Origin: Ideonella benzenivorans | GTDB taxonomy: Bacteria; Pseudomonadota; Gammaproteobacteria; Burkholderiales; Burkholderiaceae_C | Length of the DNA: 64,000 bases | NCBI RefSeq assembly: GCF_020387415.1 | Contig: NZ_JAGWCB010000010.1 | Span: 124,001-188,000 of the forward strand | Direction: 5' to 3' | Shown here: positions 34,157 to 44,692 of the stretch, piece by piece | Layout: each line of letters starts with the position of its first letter | Position numbering within the stretch: the stretch's first letter is position 1 | Program-made: the position numbers and the translations under genes | The notes under the pieces: model-generated | Seen by the model: only the letters and a program-made list of their open reading frames with translations | The model's database searches: none | Told to the model about the DNA's origin: nothing

Positions 34157-36139
34157 ATGTCGTCTGCCTCTTTGTCCTCCGTGTCCCTGCCGCTGCGCCG
34201 CTCCGCGGGCGGCTTCCCGGCCCTGAACGGACTGAGCCTGACCACCAAGCTGTCCCTGGCCGCCACCGCGCTGTGCGTGCTGTGCGTGGGCGCCACCAGC
34301 GCCGTGGTGGGCAGCCGCGCCGCCATCACCGCCCGGCAGGAAACCGCCCGTCAGGCCGAACTGGCGGCCCAGGAAACGGCCGCCCAGGTGGGCGGCGAAC
34401 TGGGTCGCAGCTTCGCGGCGGTGAAGAACCTGCGCGACAGCCTGGCCGGGCTCAAAGCCGCCAACCTGGCCCCCACCCGCCCGCAGCTGGACGCGATGGC
34501 CCGCCAGACCCTGGCCGAGCACAAGGAGTTCATCGGCAGCTACTCGATCTGGGAACCCAATGCCCTGGACGGCCGCGATGCGGAGTTCGCCAACAGCGGC
34601 TCGCCCTATGACGCCACCGGCCGCTACGTCGCCTACTGGAACCGCGGCAGCGGCCAGATCGCGGTGGAGCCGCTGCTGGACTACGAAAAGCCCGGCGCCA
34701 ACGACTGGTACGACATCCCCCGCCGCACGCTGCAGGCGGCGCTGATCGAGCCCTACCTCTACCAGGTGGCCGGCAAGAACGTGCTGATGACCACGATGGT
34801 GGCGCCCATCCTGGTGGACGGCAAGTTCGTCGGCGCGGCCGGCTCCGACCTGCCACTGGCGGATCTGTCACGCCGGCTGAGCGCGCTGGAACCGCTGCCC
34901 GGTGCCAAGGTGGCGTTGCTGAGCCACGGCGGCCTGTACGTGGCCAGCCCTGCCGCCGACCAGCTGGGCCAGAAGGCCGCCGACCTGCCGGCCGACGCCT
35001 TGGCCGCGGTGGACAAGGGCCAGCCGGCGCACTACACCGACGCCCAGGGCTGGGAGCATGTGCTGACCCCGGTGACGGTGCTGGACGGCGTGGCGCCGTG
35101 GAGCGTGCGTGTGTCCTACCCGAAGGAGGTGGCCGCCGCATCCGCCCGCCACCTGCTGTGGCTGGTGGGCGCCACCGCGCTGCTGGCCTGCGTGCTGGCG
35201 GCCGGCGCCATGATCTGGCTGGTGCGCACGCTGACCCGCCCGCTGCGCACCCTGGGCCACACCGTGCACGGCCTGGCCAGCGGCAACGCCAACCTGCATG
35301 TGGAACTGCCGGTCACCGGCCAGGACGAGATCAGCGAGATCAGCGACGGCTTCAACCGCTTCGCCGCCAAGCTGCGCGGCGCCTTTGGCGAGGTGGGCGA
35401 GGTGTCCCAGAGCGTGGCCCTGGCCTCCGACGAGATCGCCAGCGGCAACCACGACCTGTCGGTGCGCACCGAGGAACAGGCCGCCCATCTGCAACAGAGC
35501 GCCGCCACGCTGCGTGACCTGGCCAGCTCGGCCACCCGCAGCGCCGAATCGGCCAGCGAGGCCGCCACGCTGGCCCGCGGTGCGGTGGACCAGGCCCAGC
35601 GCGGTCAGCAGGTGATGCAGCAGACCCGCGGTGCGATGGACCAGATCAACGACGCCAGCCGCCGCATCGCCGAGATCACCAGCCTGATCGACTCGATCGC
35701 CTTCCAGACCAACATCCTGGCGCTGAACGCGGCGGTGGAAGCCGCCCGCGCCGGCGAGCAGGGCCGCGGCTTCGCGGTGGTGGCCGGTGAGGTGCGCACG
35801 CTGGCCCAGCGCAGCGCCGAGGCGGCCAAGGAGATCCGGGCCCTGACCGTCGATTCCGAACAGCGTGTGGCCGCCGGCTCCGCGCTGATCGTCCAGGCCG
35901 AGCAGACGCTGGCCGAACTGGGCCGCTCGGTGCAGGACGTGGATGCCCGCATCGCCGAGATCAGCGTGGCCTCGCGCGACCAGTCGGGCCGCATCGCGGA
36001 GGTGACCGGCGCCATCGGCGAGCTGGACCAGAACACCCAGCAGAATGCCGCGGTGGTCGAACAGGCCGCCGCCGCGGCCGAGTCGCTGCGCCAGCAGTCG
36101 ACTCGGCTGGTCGGCACCGTGGGCCAGTTCGTCGGCTGA
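34157..36139 (+). CDS. Methyl-accepting chemotaxis protein with double-Cache sensor
   Basis: A 660-aa chemoreceptor. A membrane helix at ~28-50 ([20 protein letters not shown]) precedes a periplasmic dCache-type domain (~55-335: [24 protein letters not shown]-like [40 protein letters not shown]). A second helix ([20 protein letters not shown]), a HAMP domain ([16 protein letters not shown]) and a long helical signalling domain with the hairpin tip [20 protein letters not shown] and EAGEQG-like [17 protein letters not shown] follow. Such sensors often bind amino acids or organic acids. It lacks a C-terminal CheR-binding pentapeptide. It is convergent with hutH, 14 bases away. Confidence 0.92.
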   Translation: MSSASLSSVSLPLRRSAGGFPALNGLSLTTKLSLAATALCVLCVGATSAVVGSRAAITARQETARQAELAAQETAAQVGGELGRSFAAVKNLRDSLAGLKAANLAPTRPQLDAMARQTLAEHKEFIGSYSIWEPNALDGRDAEFANSGSPYDATGRYVAYWNRGSGQIAVEPLLDYEKPGANDWYDIPRRTLQAALIEPYLYQVAGKNVLMTTMVAPILVDGKFVGAAGSDLPLADLSRRLSALEPLPGAKVALLSHGGLYVASPAADQLGQKAADLPADALAAVDKGQPAHYTDAQGWEHVLTPVTVLDGVAPWSVRVSYPKEVAAASARHLLWLVGATALLACVLAAGAMIWLVRTLTRPLRTLGHTVHGLASGNANLHVELPVTGQDEISEISDGFNRFAAKLRGAFGEVGEVSQSVALASDEIASGNHDLSVRTEEQAAHLQQSAATLRDLASSATRSAESASEAATLARGAVDQAQRGQQVMQQTRGAMDQINDASRRIAEITSLIDSIAFQTNILALNAAVEAARAGEQGRGFAVVAGEVRTLAQRSAEAAKEIRALTVDSEQRVAAGSALIVQAEQTLAELGRSVQDVDARIAEISVASRDQSGRIAEVTGAIGELDQNTQQNAAVVEQAAAAAESLRQQSTRLVGTVGQFVG

Positions 36140-36153
36140 GCCGGCCCCCGGGC

Positions 36154-37713
36154 TCAGGCCGGGGTCCAGAGCGGCGGCAGGTCCGGCAACGCCCGGAAGA
36201 TGCCCGACAGCGCGCCTTCGCGCACCAGCGCGCTGGCGCGCTCGATGTCCGGCGCCAGGTAGTGGTCGGTCGGCATCGGCGCGCAGTGGCGGCGCAGCAG
36301 CGCATGCGCCTCCTCCAGCGCGGCCGAGCTGGCCAACGGGCGCAGGAACTCGATGCCCTGGGCCGCAGCCAGCCACTCCACGCCCAGGATGTGGGCCACG
36401 TTGGCGATCATGGGCTGCAGGCGGCGCGCCGCGAAGGTGGCCATCGAGACATGGTCCTCCTGGTTGGCGCTGGTGGGCAGGCTGTCCACGCTGGCCGGGT
36501 GGGCCAGGGACTTGTTCTCGCTGGCCAGGGCGGCGGCCGTGACGTGGGCAATCATGAAGCCGCTGTTCAGGCCGGCGTTGCTGGTCAGGAAGGGCGGCAG
36601 GCGCGAGACGCTGGCGTCGATCAGCATGGCGATGCGGCGCTCGGCGATCGCCCCCACCTCGGCGATGGCCACCGCCATCGCGTCGGCGGCCAGGGCCACC
36701 GGCTCGGCGTGGAAGTTGCCGCCGGAGATCATGGTGCCGTCCTCGAAGAACACCAGCGGGTTGTCGGTGACGGCATTGGCTTCGCGCACCAGCACCAGCG
36801 CGGCGTGGCGCAGTTGATCCAGGCAGGCGCCCACCACCTGGGGCTGGCAGCGCAGGCAGTACGGATCCTGCACCCGGTCGTCGCCCTCGGTGTGGGACTG
36901 GCGGATCGCGCTGCCGGCCAGCAGGCTGCGGTAGTACTGGGCCACGTCGATCTGGCCGGGCTGGCCACGCAGCGCGTGGATGCGCGGGTCGAAGGGGCCG
37001 TCGCTGCCGCGGGCGGCGTCCACCGTCAGCGCGCCGATCACCAGGGCCGATTCCAGCACCGGCTCGAAGCTGAAGAAGCCGTGCAGGGCCAGCGCGGTGG
37101 AGGTCTGGGTGCCGTTGATCAGGGCCAGGCCTTCCTTGGCCTGCAGCACCAGCGGGGCGATGCCGGCCTCGGCCAGCACGGCCGCCGCCGGGCGGCGCTG
37201 CCCGTCCACCAGGAACTCGCCCTCGCCCAGCAGGGCCAGCGTCATGTGCGACAGCGGCGCCAGGTCACCCGAGGCGCCCACCGAGCCCTGGCTGGGCACC
37301 AGCGGCACCAGACCGGCATTGAACACGGCCAGCAGGGTGTCGATGACCACCTCGCGCACGCCGGAATGGGCGCGCGCCAGGCTGGCGGCCTTGGTGGCCA
37401 GCATCAGGCGCACCACGGCCGGGGCCAGCGGCTCGCCCACGCCCACCGAGTGCGAGCGGATCAGGTTGAGCTGCAGCGTGGCCAGATCGGCCGCGCTGAT
37501 GCGCTGGTTGGCCAGCTTGCCGAAGCCGGTGTTCACGCCGTAGACGGGCGCATCGCCGGCCGCAGCGGCCTGCACCACCGCGGCACTGGCGCGGATGGCC
37601 GGGCGGGCTGCTTCGTCCAGCACCAGGCGGGTGCCGCCGGCGTGCACCGCCAACAGTTGGTCCAGCGTCAGCGCGCCGGGGGTCAGGGTCAGGTCGGTCA
37701 TCACGGGGCTCAT
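36154..37713 (-). CDS. hutH: Histidine ammonia-lyase
   Basis: A 519-aa enzyme removing ammonia from histidine to give urocanate, the first step of Hut catabolism. The Ala-Ser-Gly triplet that cyclises into the MIO cofactor is at 147-149 ([17 protein letters not shown]), with [10 protein letters not shown] near residue 60 and the later [11 protein letters not shown] and [14 protein letters not shown] regions. Length is normal. The ATG at 37713 lies 5 bases after hutU's stop, with GGACTGA as ribosome site inside the hutU end. It is transcribed with hutU from the operator at 39459-39496. Confidence 0.96.
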   Translation of the reverse strand: MSPVMTDLTLTPGALTLDQLLAVHAGGTRLVLDEAARPAIRASAAVVQAAAAGDAPVYGVNTGFGKLANQRISAADLATLQLNLIRSHSVGVGEPLAPAVVRLMLATKAASLARAHSGVREVVIDTLLAVFNAGLVPLVPSQGSVGASGDLAPLSHMTLALLGEGEFLVDGQRRPAAAVLAEAGIAPLVLQAKEGLALINGTQTSTALALHGFFSFEPVLESALVIGALTVDAARGSDGPFDPRIHALRGQPGQIDVAQYYRSLLAGSAIRQSHTEGDDRVQDPYCLRCQPQVVGACLDQLRHAALVLVREANAVTDNPLVFFEDGTMISGGNFHAEPVALAADAMAVAIAEVGAIAERRIAMLIDASVSRLPPFLTSNAGLNSGFMIAHVTAAALASENKSLAHPASVDSLPTSANQEDHVSMATFAARRLQPMIANVAHILGVEWLAAAQGIEFLRPLASSAALEEAHALLRRHCAPMPTDHYLAPDIERASALVREGALSGIFRALPDLPPLWTPA

Positions 37714-37717
37714 CGGG

Positions 37718-39418
37718 TCAGTCCTTGTTCAGCATCGGCAGGTTCAGGCCCTGCTCGCGGGCACAGCGTTGGGCGATGTCGTAGCCCGCGTCGGCATGGC
37801 GCATCACGCCGGTGGCCGGGTCGTTCCACAGCACGCGCGCCAGGCGCTGGGCCGCCGCGTCCGTGCCATCGGCCACGATGACCACGCCGCTGTGCTGGGA
37901 GAAGCCCATGCCCACGCCGCCGCCGTGGTGCAGGCTGACCCAGGTGGCGCCGCCCGCGGTGTTGAGCAGCGCGTTGAGCAGCGGCCAGTCGGACACGGCG
38001 TCCGAGCCGTCCTGCATGGCCTCCGTCTCGCGGTTGGGGCTGGCCACCGAGCCGCAGTCCAGGTGGTCGCGGCCGATCACGATCGGGCCCTTCAGTTCGC
38101 CGTTCTTCACCATCTCGTTGAAGGCCAGGCCGGCGAGGTGGCGCTGGCCCAGGCCCAGCCAGCAGATGCGTGCGGGCAGGCCCTGGAAGGCGATGCGCTC
38201 GCCGGCCATGTCCAGCCAGCGGTGCACCCGGGTCTCTTCGGGGAAGAGTTCCTTGATCTTGGCATCGGTCTTGCGGATGTCCTCCGGGTCGCCCGACAGG
38301 GCCACCCAGCGGAAGGGGCCGCGGCCTTCGCAGAACTGCGGCCGCACATAGGCGGGCACGAAGCCGGGGAAGTCGAAGGCGTTCTTCACGCCCTGGTCGA
38401 AGGCCACCTGGCGGATGTTGTTGCCGTAGTCCACGGTCGGGATGCCCAGGGCCTGGAAGTCCAGCATGGCCTGCACATGCACCGCGCAGCCGCGGGCCGC
38501 GGCGGCCTTCAGGTCGGCGTGCTGGGCCGGGTCGGCCGCGGCGGCCTTCCACTGGTCCACCGTCCAGCCGGCGGGCAGGTAGCCGTTGATCAGGTCGTGG
38601 GCCGAGGTCTGGTCGGTCACGATGTCCGGCCGCGGCGCACGGCCTTCCTTCACCCGGCGCACCAGCTCCGGCAGGATCTCGGCGGCGTTGCCCAGCAGGG
38701 CAATCGAGATGGCTTTCTTCTCGGCGGTGTAGCGGGCGATGCGGGCCAGCGCATCGTCCAGGTCGGTGGCCTGCTCATCCACATAGCGGGTCTTCAGGCG
38801 GAAGTCGATGCGCGACTGCTGGCACTCGATGTTGAGCGAGCAGGCGCCGGCGAAGGTGGCGGCCAGCGGCTGCGCACCGCCCATGCCGCCCAGACCGGCG
38901 GTCAGCACCCAGCGTCCTTCCAGCGAGCCGCCGTAGTGTTGTCGCCCCGCTTCGGCAAAGGTCTCGTAGGTGCCCTGCACGATGCCCTGGGTGCCGATGT
39001 AGATCCAGCTGCCGGCCGTCATCTGGCCGTACATCATCAGGCCCTGGCGGTCGAGTTCGTTGAAGTGCTCCCAGGTGGCCCAGTGCGGCACCAGGTTGGA
39101 GTTGGCGATCAGCACCCGCGGCGCGTCGGCATGGGTGCGGAACACGCCCACCGGCTTGCCGCTCTGCACCAGCAGGGTCTCGTCCTCGCCCAGGGTGCGC
39201 AGGCTGGCCAGGATCTGCTCGAAGCAGTCCCAGTTGCGCGCGGCCTTGCCGATGCCGCCATAGACCACCAACGCGTCAGGGTTTTCGGCCACGGCCGGGT
39301 CCAGGTTGTTCTGGATCATCCGGTAGGCGGCCTCGATCAGCCAGTTCTTGCAGTGCAGCGTGGCGCCGGTGGGGGCCTTCACCGGGCGCGGCCCGGCAGG
39401 GGTGTGGGCAGTGGACAT
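37718..39418 (-). CDS. hutU: Urocanate hydratase
   Basis: A 566-aa NAD+-dependent enzyme converting urocanate to imidazolonepropionate. The sequence keeps [20 protein letters not shown] at the start, the NAD-binding [16 protein letters not shown], and the catalytic Cys segment [13 protein letters not shown]. The end has [17 protein letters not shown] chose the ATG at 39418 (MSTAHTPAG), just outside the operator, giving normal family length. It is the first gene of the hutUH operon, with its promoter sharing the palindromic operator with hutC. Confidence 0.96.
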   Translation of the reverse strand: MSTAHTPAGPRPVKAPTGATLHCKNWLIEAAYRMIQNNLDPAVAENPDALVVYGGIGKAARNWDCFEQILASLRTLGEDETLLVQSGKPVGVFRTHADAPRVLIANSNLVPHWATWEHFNELDRQGLMMYGQMTAGSWIYIGTQGIVQGTYETFAEAGRQHYGGSLEGRWVLTAGLGGMGGAQPLAATFAGACSLNIECQQSRIDFRLKTRYVDEQATDLDDALARIARYTAEKKAISIALLGNAAEILPELVRRVKEGRAPRPDIVTDQTSAHDLINGYLPAGWTVDQWKAAAADPAQHADLKAAAARGCAVHVQAMLDFQALGIPTVDYGNNIRQVAFDQGVKNAFDFPGFVPAYVRPQFCEGRGPFRWVALSGDPEDIRKTDAKIKELFPEETRVHRWLDMAGERIAFQGLPARICWLGLGQRHLAGLAFNEMVKNGELKGPIVIGRDHLDCGSVASPNRETEAMQDGSDAVSDWPLLNALLNTAGGATWVSLHHGGGVGMGFSQHSGVVIVADGTDAAAQRLARVLWNDPATGVMRHADAGYDIAQRCAREQGLNLPMLNKD

Positions 39419-39458
39419 GGCGGTCTCCAGACAGGGTGGCCAGACATCGAATGGGGCG

Positions 39459-39496
39459 GATGCTACTTGTCTAGACAAGCTCATGCAAGTAGCATC
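39459..39496. promoter_or_regulatory. hut operator: nested palindromes between hutU and hutC
   Basis: A perfect 14-base palindrome, CTTGTCTAGACAAG (39466-39479), resembles known HutC sites (CTTGT..A..ACAAG). It overlaps a wider perfect inverted repeat with 11-base arms, GATGCTACTTG (39459-39469) and CAAGTAGCATC (39486-39496). The pair lies in the 87-base gap between the divergent hutU and hutC starts, so HutC bound here would repress both operons until urocanate binds it. Confidence 0.8.
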
Positions 39497-39505
39497 GGCC
39501 CCACC

Positions 39506-40225
39506 ATGGTCACGCACACCTCCGCCGCCCTGGCGCCCTATGCCCGGGTCAAGCAGCACCTCAAGGACCGGCTGGCCGCCGGCGACTGGGCCCCGGGCGC
39601 GCAGATGCCCTCCGAGGCCGAGCTGGTGGCCCAGTTCGGCGTCAGCCGCATGACGGTCAACCGCGCCCTCAAGGAGCTGCAGGCCGAGGGTTTCGTCGAC
39701 CGGGTGCAGGGCGTGGGCACCTTCGCCGCGGCGCTCAACAAGGTCTCGGCCACGCTGACCCTGCACGACGTGCACGACGAGATCGCCGCCCGCGGCCACC
39801 ACCACGACAGCGAGGTGGTGCTGCAACAGGCCGAGCCCGCTGGCGCCGCGCTGGCCGCCCAGCTGGGTGTGGCCGAAAGGACTGCGGTCTTCCACACCCT
39901 GATCGTGCACCGCGACAACGGCGTGGCCCTGCAGTGCGAGGACCGCTACGTGAACCCCGCCGCAGCGCCGGACTATCTGGCGCAGGACTTCACGCGCCGC
40001 ACGCCCACCCAGTACCTGTTTGAGGCCACCGCGCTGTGGCGCGCCCAGTACGCCATCGAGGCCGCCCGCCCCACCGCGCAGGAGGCCCGGCTGCTGGGCA
40101 TCGCCGAGGACGAGCCCTGTCTGGTGGTGGTGCGCCGCACCTTCAGCCGCGAACATGCCATCACCCTGGGCCGGCTGGTCTACCCGGGCCGGCGCTACCA
40201 GCTTGAAGGGGAGTTCACGCCATGA
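39506..40225 (+). CDS. hutC: GntR-family histidine utilisation repressor
   Basis: A 239-aa repressor. The N-terminal winged HTH is [20 protein letters not shown] with [19 protein letters not shown]. The UTRA effector domain follows ([58 protein letters not shown]). By family knowledge it binds urocanate. The gene heads the hutCDIGF operon and overlaps hutD by 4 bases (ATGA). It is likely autoregulated through the operator directly upstream. Confidence 0.94.
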   Translation: MVTHTSAALAPYARVKQHLKDRLAAGDWAPGAQMPSEAELVAQFGVSRMTVNRALKELQAEGFVDRVQGVGTFAAALNKVSATLTLHDVHDEIAARGHHHDSEVVLQQAEPAGAALAAQLGVAERTAVFHTLIVHRDNGVALQCEDRYVNPAAAPDYLAQDFTRRTPTQYLFEATALWRAQYAIEAARPTAQEARLLGIAEDEPCLVVVRRTFSREHAITLGRLVYPGRRYQLEGEFTP

Positions 40226-40764
40226 GCCTGCATGTGCAAAGCTGGGCCCAGGCGCCCGAACAACCCTGGCGCAATGGCGGCGGCCGCACCCGCGAGCTGC
40301 TGGTCTGGCCCACGCCCGAGGACTGGCAGGTCCGCGTCAGTGTGGCCGACATCGCCTGCGAAGGTCAGTTCTCGCCCTTTCCGGGGGTGCGGCGCTGGTT
40401 CCAGGTGCTCAGCGGTGCCGGCGTGGTGCTGGAAGGCGATGCCCTGCCCCTGACCCCGGACAGCGAGCCCCACGCCTTCGAGGGCATGCTGGCCCCCCAC
40501 TGCACGCTGGTGCATGGCCCGACACGGGACCTGAACCTGATGGTCCGCGCCGGCCCCGGCGGCATGTGGCGCGCCCGCAGCCCCTGGCACGCCAGCCCGG
40601 GCTGGCGCGGCCTCTACACCACCCAGGCCACCACGCTGCGGGCCGGGGCCCACACCCAGACCCTGGCGCCCCACACCCTGGCCTGGAGTGACGACACCCC
40701 TGGCCACTGGCAGATCGACCCGCCGGTGCGGGCCTGGTGGCTGTCGCAGGAGAACGCCGCATGA
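40222..40764 (+). CDS. hutD: HutD family cupin protein
   Basis: A 180-aa member of the HutD family: [16 protein letters not shown] at the start, [20 protein letters not shown] and [12 protein letters not shown] in the bicupin core. HutD binds formylglutamate-like compounds in relatives and appears to act as a brake on hut flux; the exact role is unsettled. It overlaps hutC by 4 bases and hutI by 4 bases, so translation of the three is coupled. Confidence 0.9.
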   Translation: MSLHVQSWAQAPEQPWRNGGGRTRELLVWPTPEDWQVRVSVADIACEGQFSPFPGVRRWFQVLSGAGVVLEGDALPLTPDSEPHAFEGMLAPHCTLVHGPTRDLNLMVRAGPGGMWRARSPWHASPGWRGLYTTQATTLRAGAHTQTLAPHTLAWSDDTPGHWQIDPPVRAWWLSQENAA

Positions 40765-41990
40765 CCCCTACCCCACGCACGCTGTGGCGCGGTGCCCACC
40801 TGGCCACCCTGGCGCCTGGGGCCCCCTGGGGCTGGATCCCCGACGGCGCCCTCGTCACCGAAGGCGAACGCATCGCCTGGGTCGGCCCGGCCGCCGCGCT
40901 GCCGGCCGGCCTGGCGGTGGATGCCGAGCAGGACTGGGGCGGCGGCGTCGTCACCCCGGGGCTGATCGACTGCCACACCCACCTGGTCTATGGCGGGAAC
41001 CGGGCGCGCGAGTTCGAGCTGCGCCTGCAGGGCGCCAGCTACGAGGAGATTGCCCGCGCCGGCGGCGGCATCCGCTCCACGGTGCAGGCCACCCGCGACG
41101 CCAGCGACACAGCCCTGCTGGCGGCCACGCTGGCCCGTGCCCGGGTGCTGCTGCGCGAAGGCGTGACCACGGTGGAGATCAAGTCCGGCTACGGCCTGAG
41201 CCAGGCCGACGAGGCCCGCTGCCTGCGCGTGGCACGCGCCGTGGGCGAGCACCTGCCGATGACGGTGCGCACCACCGCGCTGGGCGCCCACGCCCTGCCG
41301 CCCGAGTTCGCCGGCCGGGCCGACGATTACATCGAGGCCCTGTGCGACTGGCTGCCCGGTTGGCAGGCCGAGGGCCTGGTCGATGCGGTGGACGGCTTCT
41401 GCGAGCACATCGCCTTCAGCCCCGCGCAGATCGACCGCCTGTTCAGCCGCGCCCGCGCCCTGGGTCTGCCGGTCAAGCTACATGCCGAGCAGCTGAGCAA
41501 CAGCGGCGGCACCGCCCTGGCCTGCCGCCACCAGGCCCTGAGCTGCGACCATCTGGAGCACCTGGACGACGCCGGCGTGCAGGCCCTGGCCGCGGCAGGC
41601 ACGGTGGCGGTGCTGCTGCCGGGCGCCTACTACTTTCTGCGCGACACGCACCTGCCGCCGGTGGCCGCGCTGCGCGCCGCGGGCGTGCCCATCGCCCTGG
41701 CCACCGACCACAACCCCGGCACCTCGCCCACCCTGTCGCCGCTCTTGATGATGAACATGGCCTGCACCCTGTTCCGCCTGACGCCGGAAGAAGCCCTGGC
41801 CGGCTTCACCCGCCATGCGGCGCGGGCCCTGGGCCTGCACGAGCGTCTGGGCCAGCTCACCCCCGGCCGCCAGGCCGACTGGGCCCACTGGGCGGTGGAC
41901 CACCCGAACGAACTGGCCTACCGTTTCGGCCACCGCCCGGTCTGCCGCGTCGTGCGGGCCGGCCAGCCTGTCCAGGAGGTTCCTGCATGA
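40761..41990 (+). CDS. hutI: Imidazolonepropionase
   Basis: A 409-aa amidohydrolase opening the imidazolone ring to give formiminoglutamate. The metal-binding motif is [20 protein letters not shown], followed by [33 protein letters not shown], and [13 protein letters not shown], all hallmark HutI segments. It starts at the ATG overlapping hutD's stop, and its own stop overlaps the hutG start (ATGA). Third enzymatic step of the pathway. Confidence 0.95.
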   Translation: MTPTPRTLWRGAHLATLAPGAPWGWIPDGALVTEGERIAWVGPAAALPAGLAVDAEQDWGGGVVTPGLIDCHTHLVYGGNRAREFELRLQGASYEEIARAGGGIRSTVQATRDASDTALLAATLARARVLLREGVTTVEIKSGYGLSQADEARCLRVARAVGEHLPMTVRTTALGAHALPPEFAGRADDYIEALCDWLPGWQAEGLVDAVDGFCEHIAFSPAQIDRLFSRARALGLPVKLHAEQLSNSGGTALACRHQALSCDHLEHLDDAGVQALAAAGTVAVLLPGAYYFLRDTHLPPVAALRAAGVPIALATDHNPGTSPTLSPLLMMNMACTLFRLTPEEALAGFTRHAARALGLHERLGQLTPGRQADWAHWAVDHPNELAYRFGHRPVCRVVRAGQPVQEVPA

Positions 41991-42826
41991 ACGCCACCGA
42001 CCTCGCCCGCGCCCCCGATTTTGAGACGGACACCTTCTCCCTCTGGCGCGGCACCGGCCCGCTGCTGGTGAGCGTGCCGCACGCCGGCACCGCCATCCCC
42101 GAAGACCTGCGCCCGGCCTTCGTGCCGCGCGCCCTGGCCACCGAGGACGCCGACTGGCACCTGGAGAAGCTCTACGCCTTCGTGCGCGCGCGCGGCGCCA
42201 GCCTGATCGTGCCCCGTTTCGCACGCTACGTCATCGATCTGAACCGGCCGCCCGACAACGCGCCGATGTACCCCGGCGCCAACAACACCGAGCTCTGCCC
42301 CACCCGCTTCTTCAGCAGCGAGCCGCTGTACCGCGAGGGCCAGGCCCCGGATGCGACCGAGGTGCAGCGCCGCCGCGCCCGCTACTGGCAGCCCTACCAC
42401 GACGCCCTGGGCGCGGAGCTGGCCCGCCTGCAGGCCGCCCACGGCCACGCGGTGCTGTTCGACGGCCACAGCATCCGCTCCGAACTGCCCTGGCTGTTCG
42501 AGGGCAAGCTGCCCGACCTGAACCTGGGCACGGTCGGCGGCGCCAGCTGCGACCCGCTGCTGCGCCAGCGCCTGGCCGCCGTGCTGGCCGGCCAGGACGC
42601 CTACACCCAGGTGGTGGACGGCCGCTTCAAGGGCGGCCACATCACCCGCCATTACGGTCAACCCGCCCACGGCCGGCATGCCATCCAACTGGAGATGTGC
42701 TGGTCCTGCTACATGACCGAGACCCCACCCTGGACCTGGGACGCCGCCCACGCCGCGCAGGTGCAGCCGCTGCTGGGCCGGCTGGTGGACACGATGCTGG
42801 CCTGGCGGCCGGGGGCCACGGCATGA
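41987..42826 (+). CDS. hutG: N-formylglutamate deformylase
   Basis: A 279-aa zinc-type hydrolase giving glutamate and formate, the last step of the five-step route. Family motifs are [47 protein letters not shown] and [13 protein letters not shown], with the late [10 protein letters not shown]. The presence of this form of HutG, and not the arginase-like formiminoglutamase, matches the HutF next door. Start and stop overlap hutI and hutF by 4 bases each. A ribosome site (AGGAGG) lies at about 41974. Confidence 0.94.
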   Translation: MNATDLARAPDFETDTFSLWRGTGPLLVSVPHAGTAIPEDLRPAFVPRALATEDADWHLEKLYAFVRARGASLIVPRFARYVIDLNRPPDNAPMYPGANNTELCPTRFFSSEPLYREGQAPDATEVQRRRARYWQPYHDALGAELARLQAAHGHAVLFDGHSIRSELPWLFEGKLPDLNLGTVGGASCDPLLRQRLAAVLAGQDAYTQVVDGRFKGGHITRHYGQPAHGRHAIQLEMCWSCYMTETPPWTWDAAHAAQVQPLLGRLVDTMLAWRPGATA

Positions 42827-44229
42827 ACCTCGCCACGCCCCAGACGCAGACGCTGTGGGCCCCCTGGGCCTGGCTGCCCGAGGGCTGGCAGGCCGATGTG
42901 CAGCTGGCGGTGGATGACCTGGGCCGCTGGGCCACCGTGCAGGCCGGCCAGCCCTGCCCGCCCGGTGCCCAGCGGCTGGCCGCCCCGGTGCTGCCCGGCC
43001 TGGTGGACGCGCACAGCCACGCCTTCCAGCGCGCCTTTGCCGGCCTGGCCGAGCAACGCACCCGCGCCGAGGACGACTTCTGGAGCTGGCGCGACCGCAT
43101 GTACCGGGTGGCCGGCCGGGTGGGCCCGGCCGAGCTGCGCACCATCGCCCGCCAGCTCTACGGCGAGCTGCTGCGCGGCGGCTACACCCAGGTCTGCGAA
43201 TTCCACTACCTGCAGCACCAACCCGACGGCACGCCCTACGACGACCCGCTGGCCCTGTCGCGGGCATTGATTGACGCGGCAGCCGACGCCGGCATCGGCC
43301 TGACCCTGCTGCCGGTGATCTACGAGCGCGCCGGCTTCAGCCAGCCCGAGCTGCGGCCTGACCAGGCCCGCTTCCGGCTGGATGCCGACGGCGCCTGGGC
43401 GATCTGCCAGGCGGTCAACACGCAGGGCCATGCGCGGCTGAACGCCGGCGTGGCGGTGCATTCGCTGCGCGCGGCCCGGCCCGAGAGCCTGCAGCGCCTG
43501 GCCACGCTGGCCGCCGGCCAGGCCGTGCCACTGCACATCCACGTGGCCGAGCAGCCCGCCGAGGTGCGCGACTGCCTGGCCGCCACCGGCCAGCGGCCGA
43601 TGCAATGGCTGGCCGCGCAAGGCCTGCTGGATGCCCGCTGGCAGCTGGTGCACGCCACCCACAGCACGCCCGAGGAGATTGCCGCGGTGGCGGCCAGCGG
43701 CGCGGGCGTGGTGATCTGCCCCGGCACCGAGGCCAACCTGGGCGACGGCCTGGCCGACCTGCCCGGCTGGCTGGCCGCGGGCGTACCGCTGGCCATCGGC
43801 TCGGACAGCCAGGTCACCCGCGACTGGCGCGAGGAACTGCGCTGGCTGGAGTACGGCCAGCGCCTGCAGCGCCGGCAGCGCAATGTGGCGGCCGATCCGG
43901 CCGGCGGCGAGCCCTCCGGCAGCACCCGGCTGTGGCGCAGCGCGCTGCGCGGCGGGCAGGCCGCGGCCGGCCAGTCGGCCTGGGGCCTGCAGCCCGGCGC
44001 CCGCGCCGACCTGCTGGTGGCCGACCCGGCCGCGCCCGAATGCGCCGGCCTGCCCATGGACCGCTGGCTGGACGCCCTGGTGATGACCGGCCCGGGCACG
44101 CCCTGGGCCGGGGTGATGGTGGCGGGACACTGGGCAGTGCAGGACGGACTGTTGCGCCAGGGCCACTGCCCCGGGGCCGCTGACACCGCTTCGGCCTACA
44201 CCCGGCTGATGTCGACGCTGTGGCATTGA
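42823..44229 (+). CDS. hutF: Formimidoylglutamate deiminase
   Basis: A 468-aa amidohydrolase converting formiminoglutamate to formylglutamate and ammonia. It has the metal motif GLVDAHSHAFQRAFAGLAEQ, HIHVAEQPAEVRDC, LVHATHSTPEEI, and GSDSQVTRDWREELRWLEYG typical of HutF. It is the last gene of hutCDIGF and overlaps hutG by 4 bases. With HutG it completes the path through formylglutamate. No terminator was seen after it. Confidence 0.95.
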   Translation: MNLATPQTQTLWAPWAWLPEGWQADVQLAVDDLGRWATVQAGQPCPPGAQRLAAPVLPGLVDAHSHAFQRAFAGLAEQRTRAEDDFWSWRDRMYRVAGRVGPAELRTIARQLYGELLRGGYTQVCEFHYLQHQPDGTPYDDPLALSRALIDAAADAGIGLTLLPVIYERAGFSQPELRPDQARFRLDADGAWAICQAVNTQGHARLNAGVAVHSLRAARPESLQRLATLAAGQAVPLHIHVAEQPAEVRDCLAATGQRPMQWLAAQGLLDARWQLVHATHSTPEEIAAVAASGAGVVICPGTEANLGDGLADLPGWLAAGVPLAIGSDSQVTRDWREELRWLEYGQRLQRRQRNVAADPAGGEPSGSTRLWRSALRGGQAAAGQSAWGLQPGARADLLVADPAAPECAGLPMDRWLDALVMTGPGTPWAGVMVAGHWAVQDGLLRQGHCPGAADTASAYTRLMSTLWH

Positions 44230-44262
44230 GGTCCGGCCCGCACCGCATGGAATACTGCCGGC

Positions 44263-44670
44263 ATGTCCCCGCTCGCGCCCCTGACGCCCCCGCCATCCGA
44301 GCCGCTGGCCCATCCGTTCGCGGATCCGGTGCCGCCGCTCTGGCTGTACCTGAGTTTCCGGGGACGCATCTCCCGCCGCACCTTCTGGCGACATGGCGTG
44401 CTCTGGCTGCTGCTGATGACGCTGCTGCTCAACGCGCTGCTCACCATCGCCGGCATGACGGCCGAGGAGGCCGATGGCGTGGCCAACGTGCTGCTGCTGT
44501 GGCCCGCGCTGGCGGTGTCGATCAAGCGTTGGCATGACCGCAACCGCTCGGGCTGGTGGGTGCTGGTCAACCTGATCCCGCTGATCGGCTGGCTGTGGGT
44601 GCTGATCGAGAACGGCGCGCTGCGCGGCACGCCGGGGCCGAACGATTACGGCCCGGCGCCCCGCGTGTGA
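44263..44670 (+). CDS. DUF805 family membrane protein
   Basis: A 135-aa protein with about four hydrophobic segments. The DUF805 opening WLYLSFRGRISRRTFWRHGV and the later VSIKRWHDRNRSGWWVLVNL and LIENGALRGTPGPNDYGP are the family's hallmarks. It is an inner-membrane protein of unknown function, sometimes linked to stress or phage-encoded. The ATG is 33 bases after hutF on the same strand; it is probably unrelated to histidine use. Confidence 0.88.
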   Translation: MSPLAPLTPPPSEPLAHPFADPVPPLWLYLSFRGRISRRTFWRHGVLWLLLMTLLLNALLTIAGMTAEEADGVANVLLLWPALAVSIKRWHDRNRSGWWVLVNLIPLIGWLWVLIENGALRGTPGPNDYGPAPRV

Positions 44671-44692
44671 GCGGCGGCCCCGGGGCGCGCGT

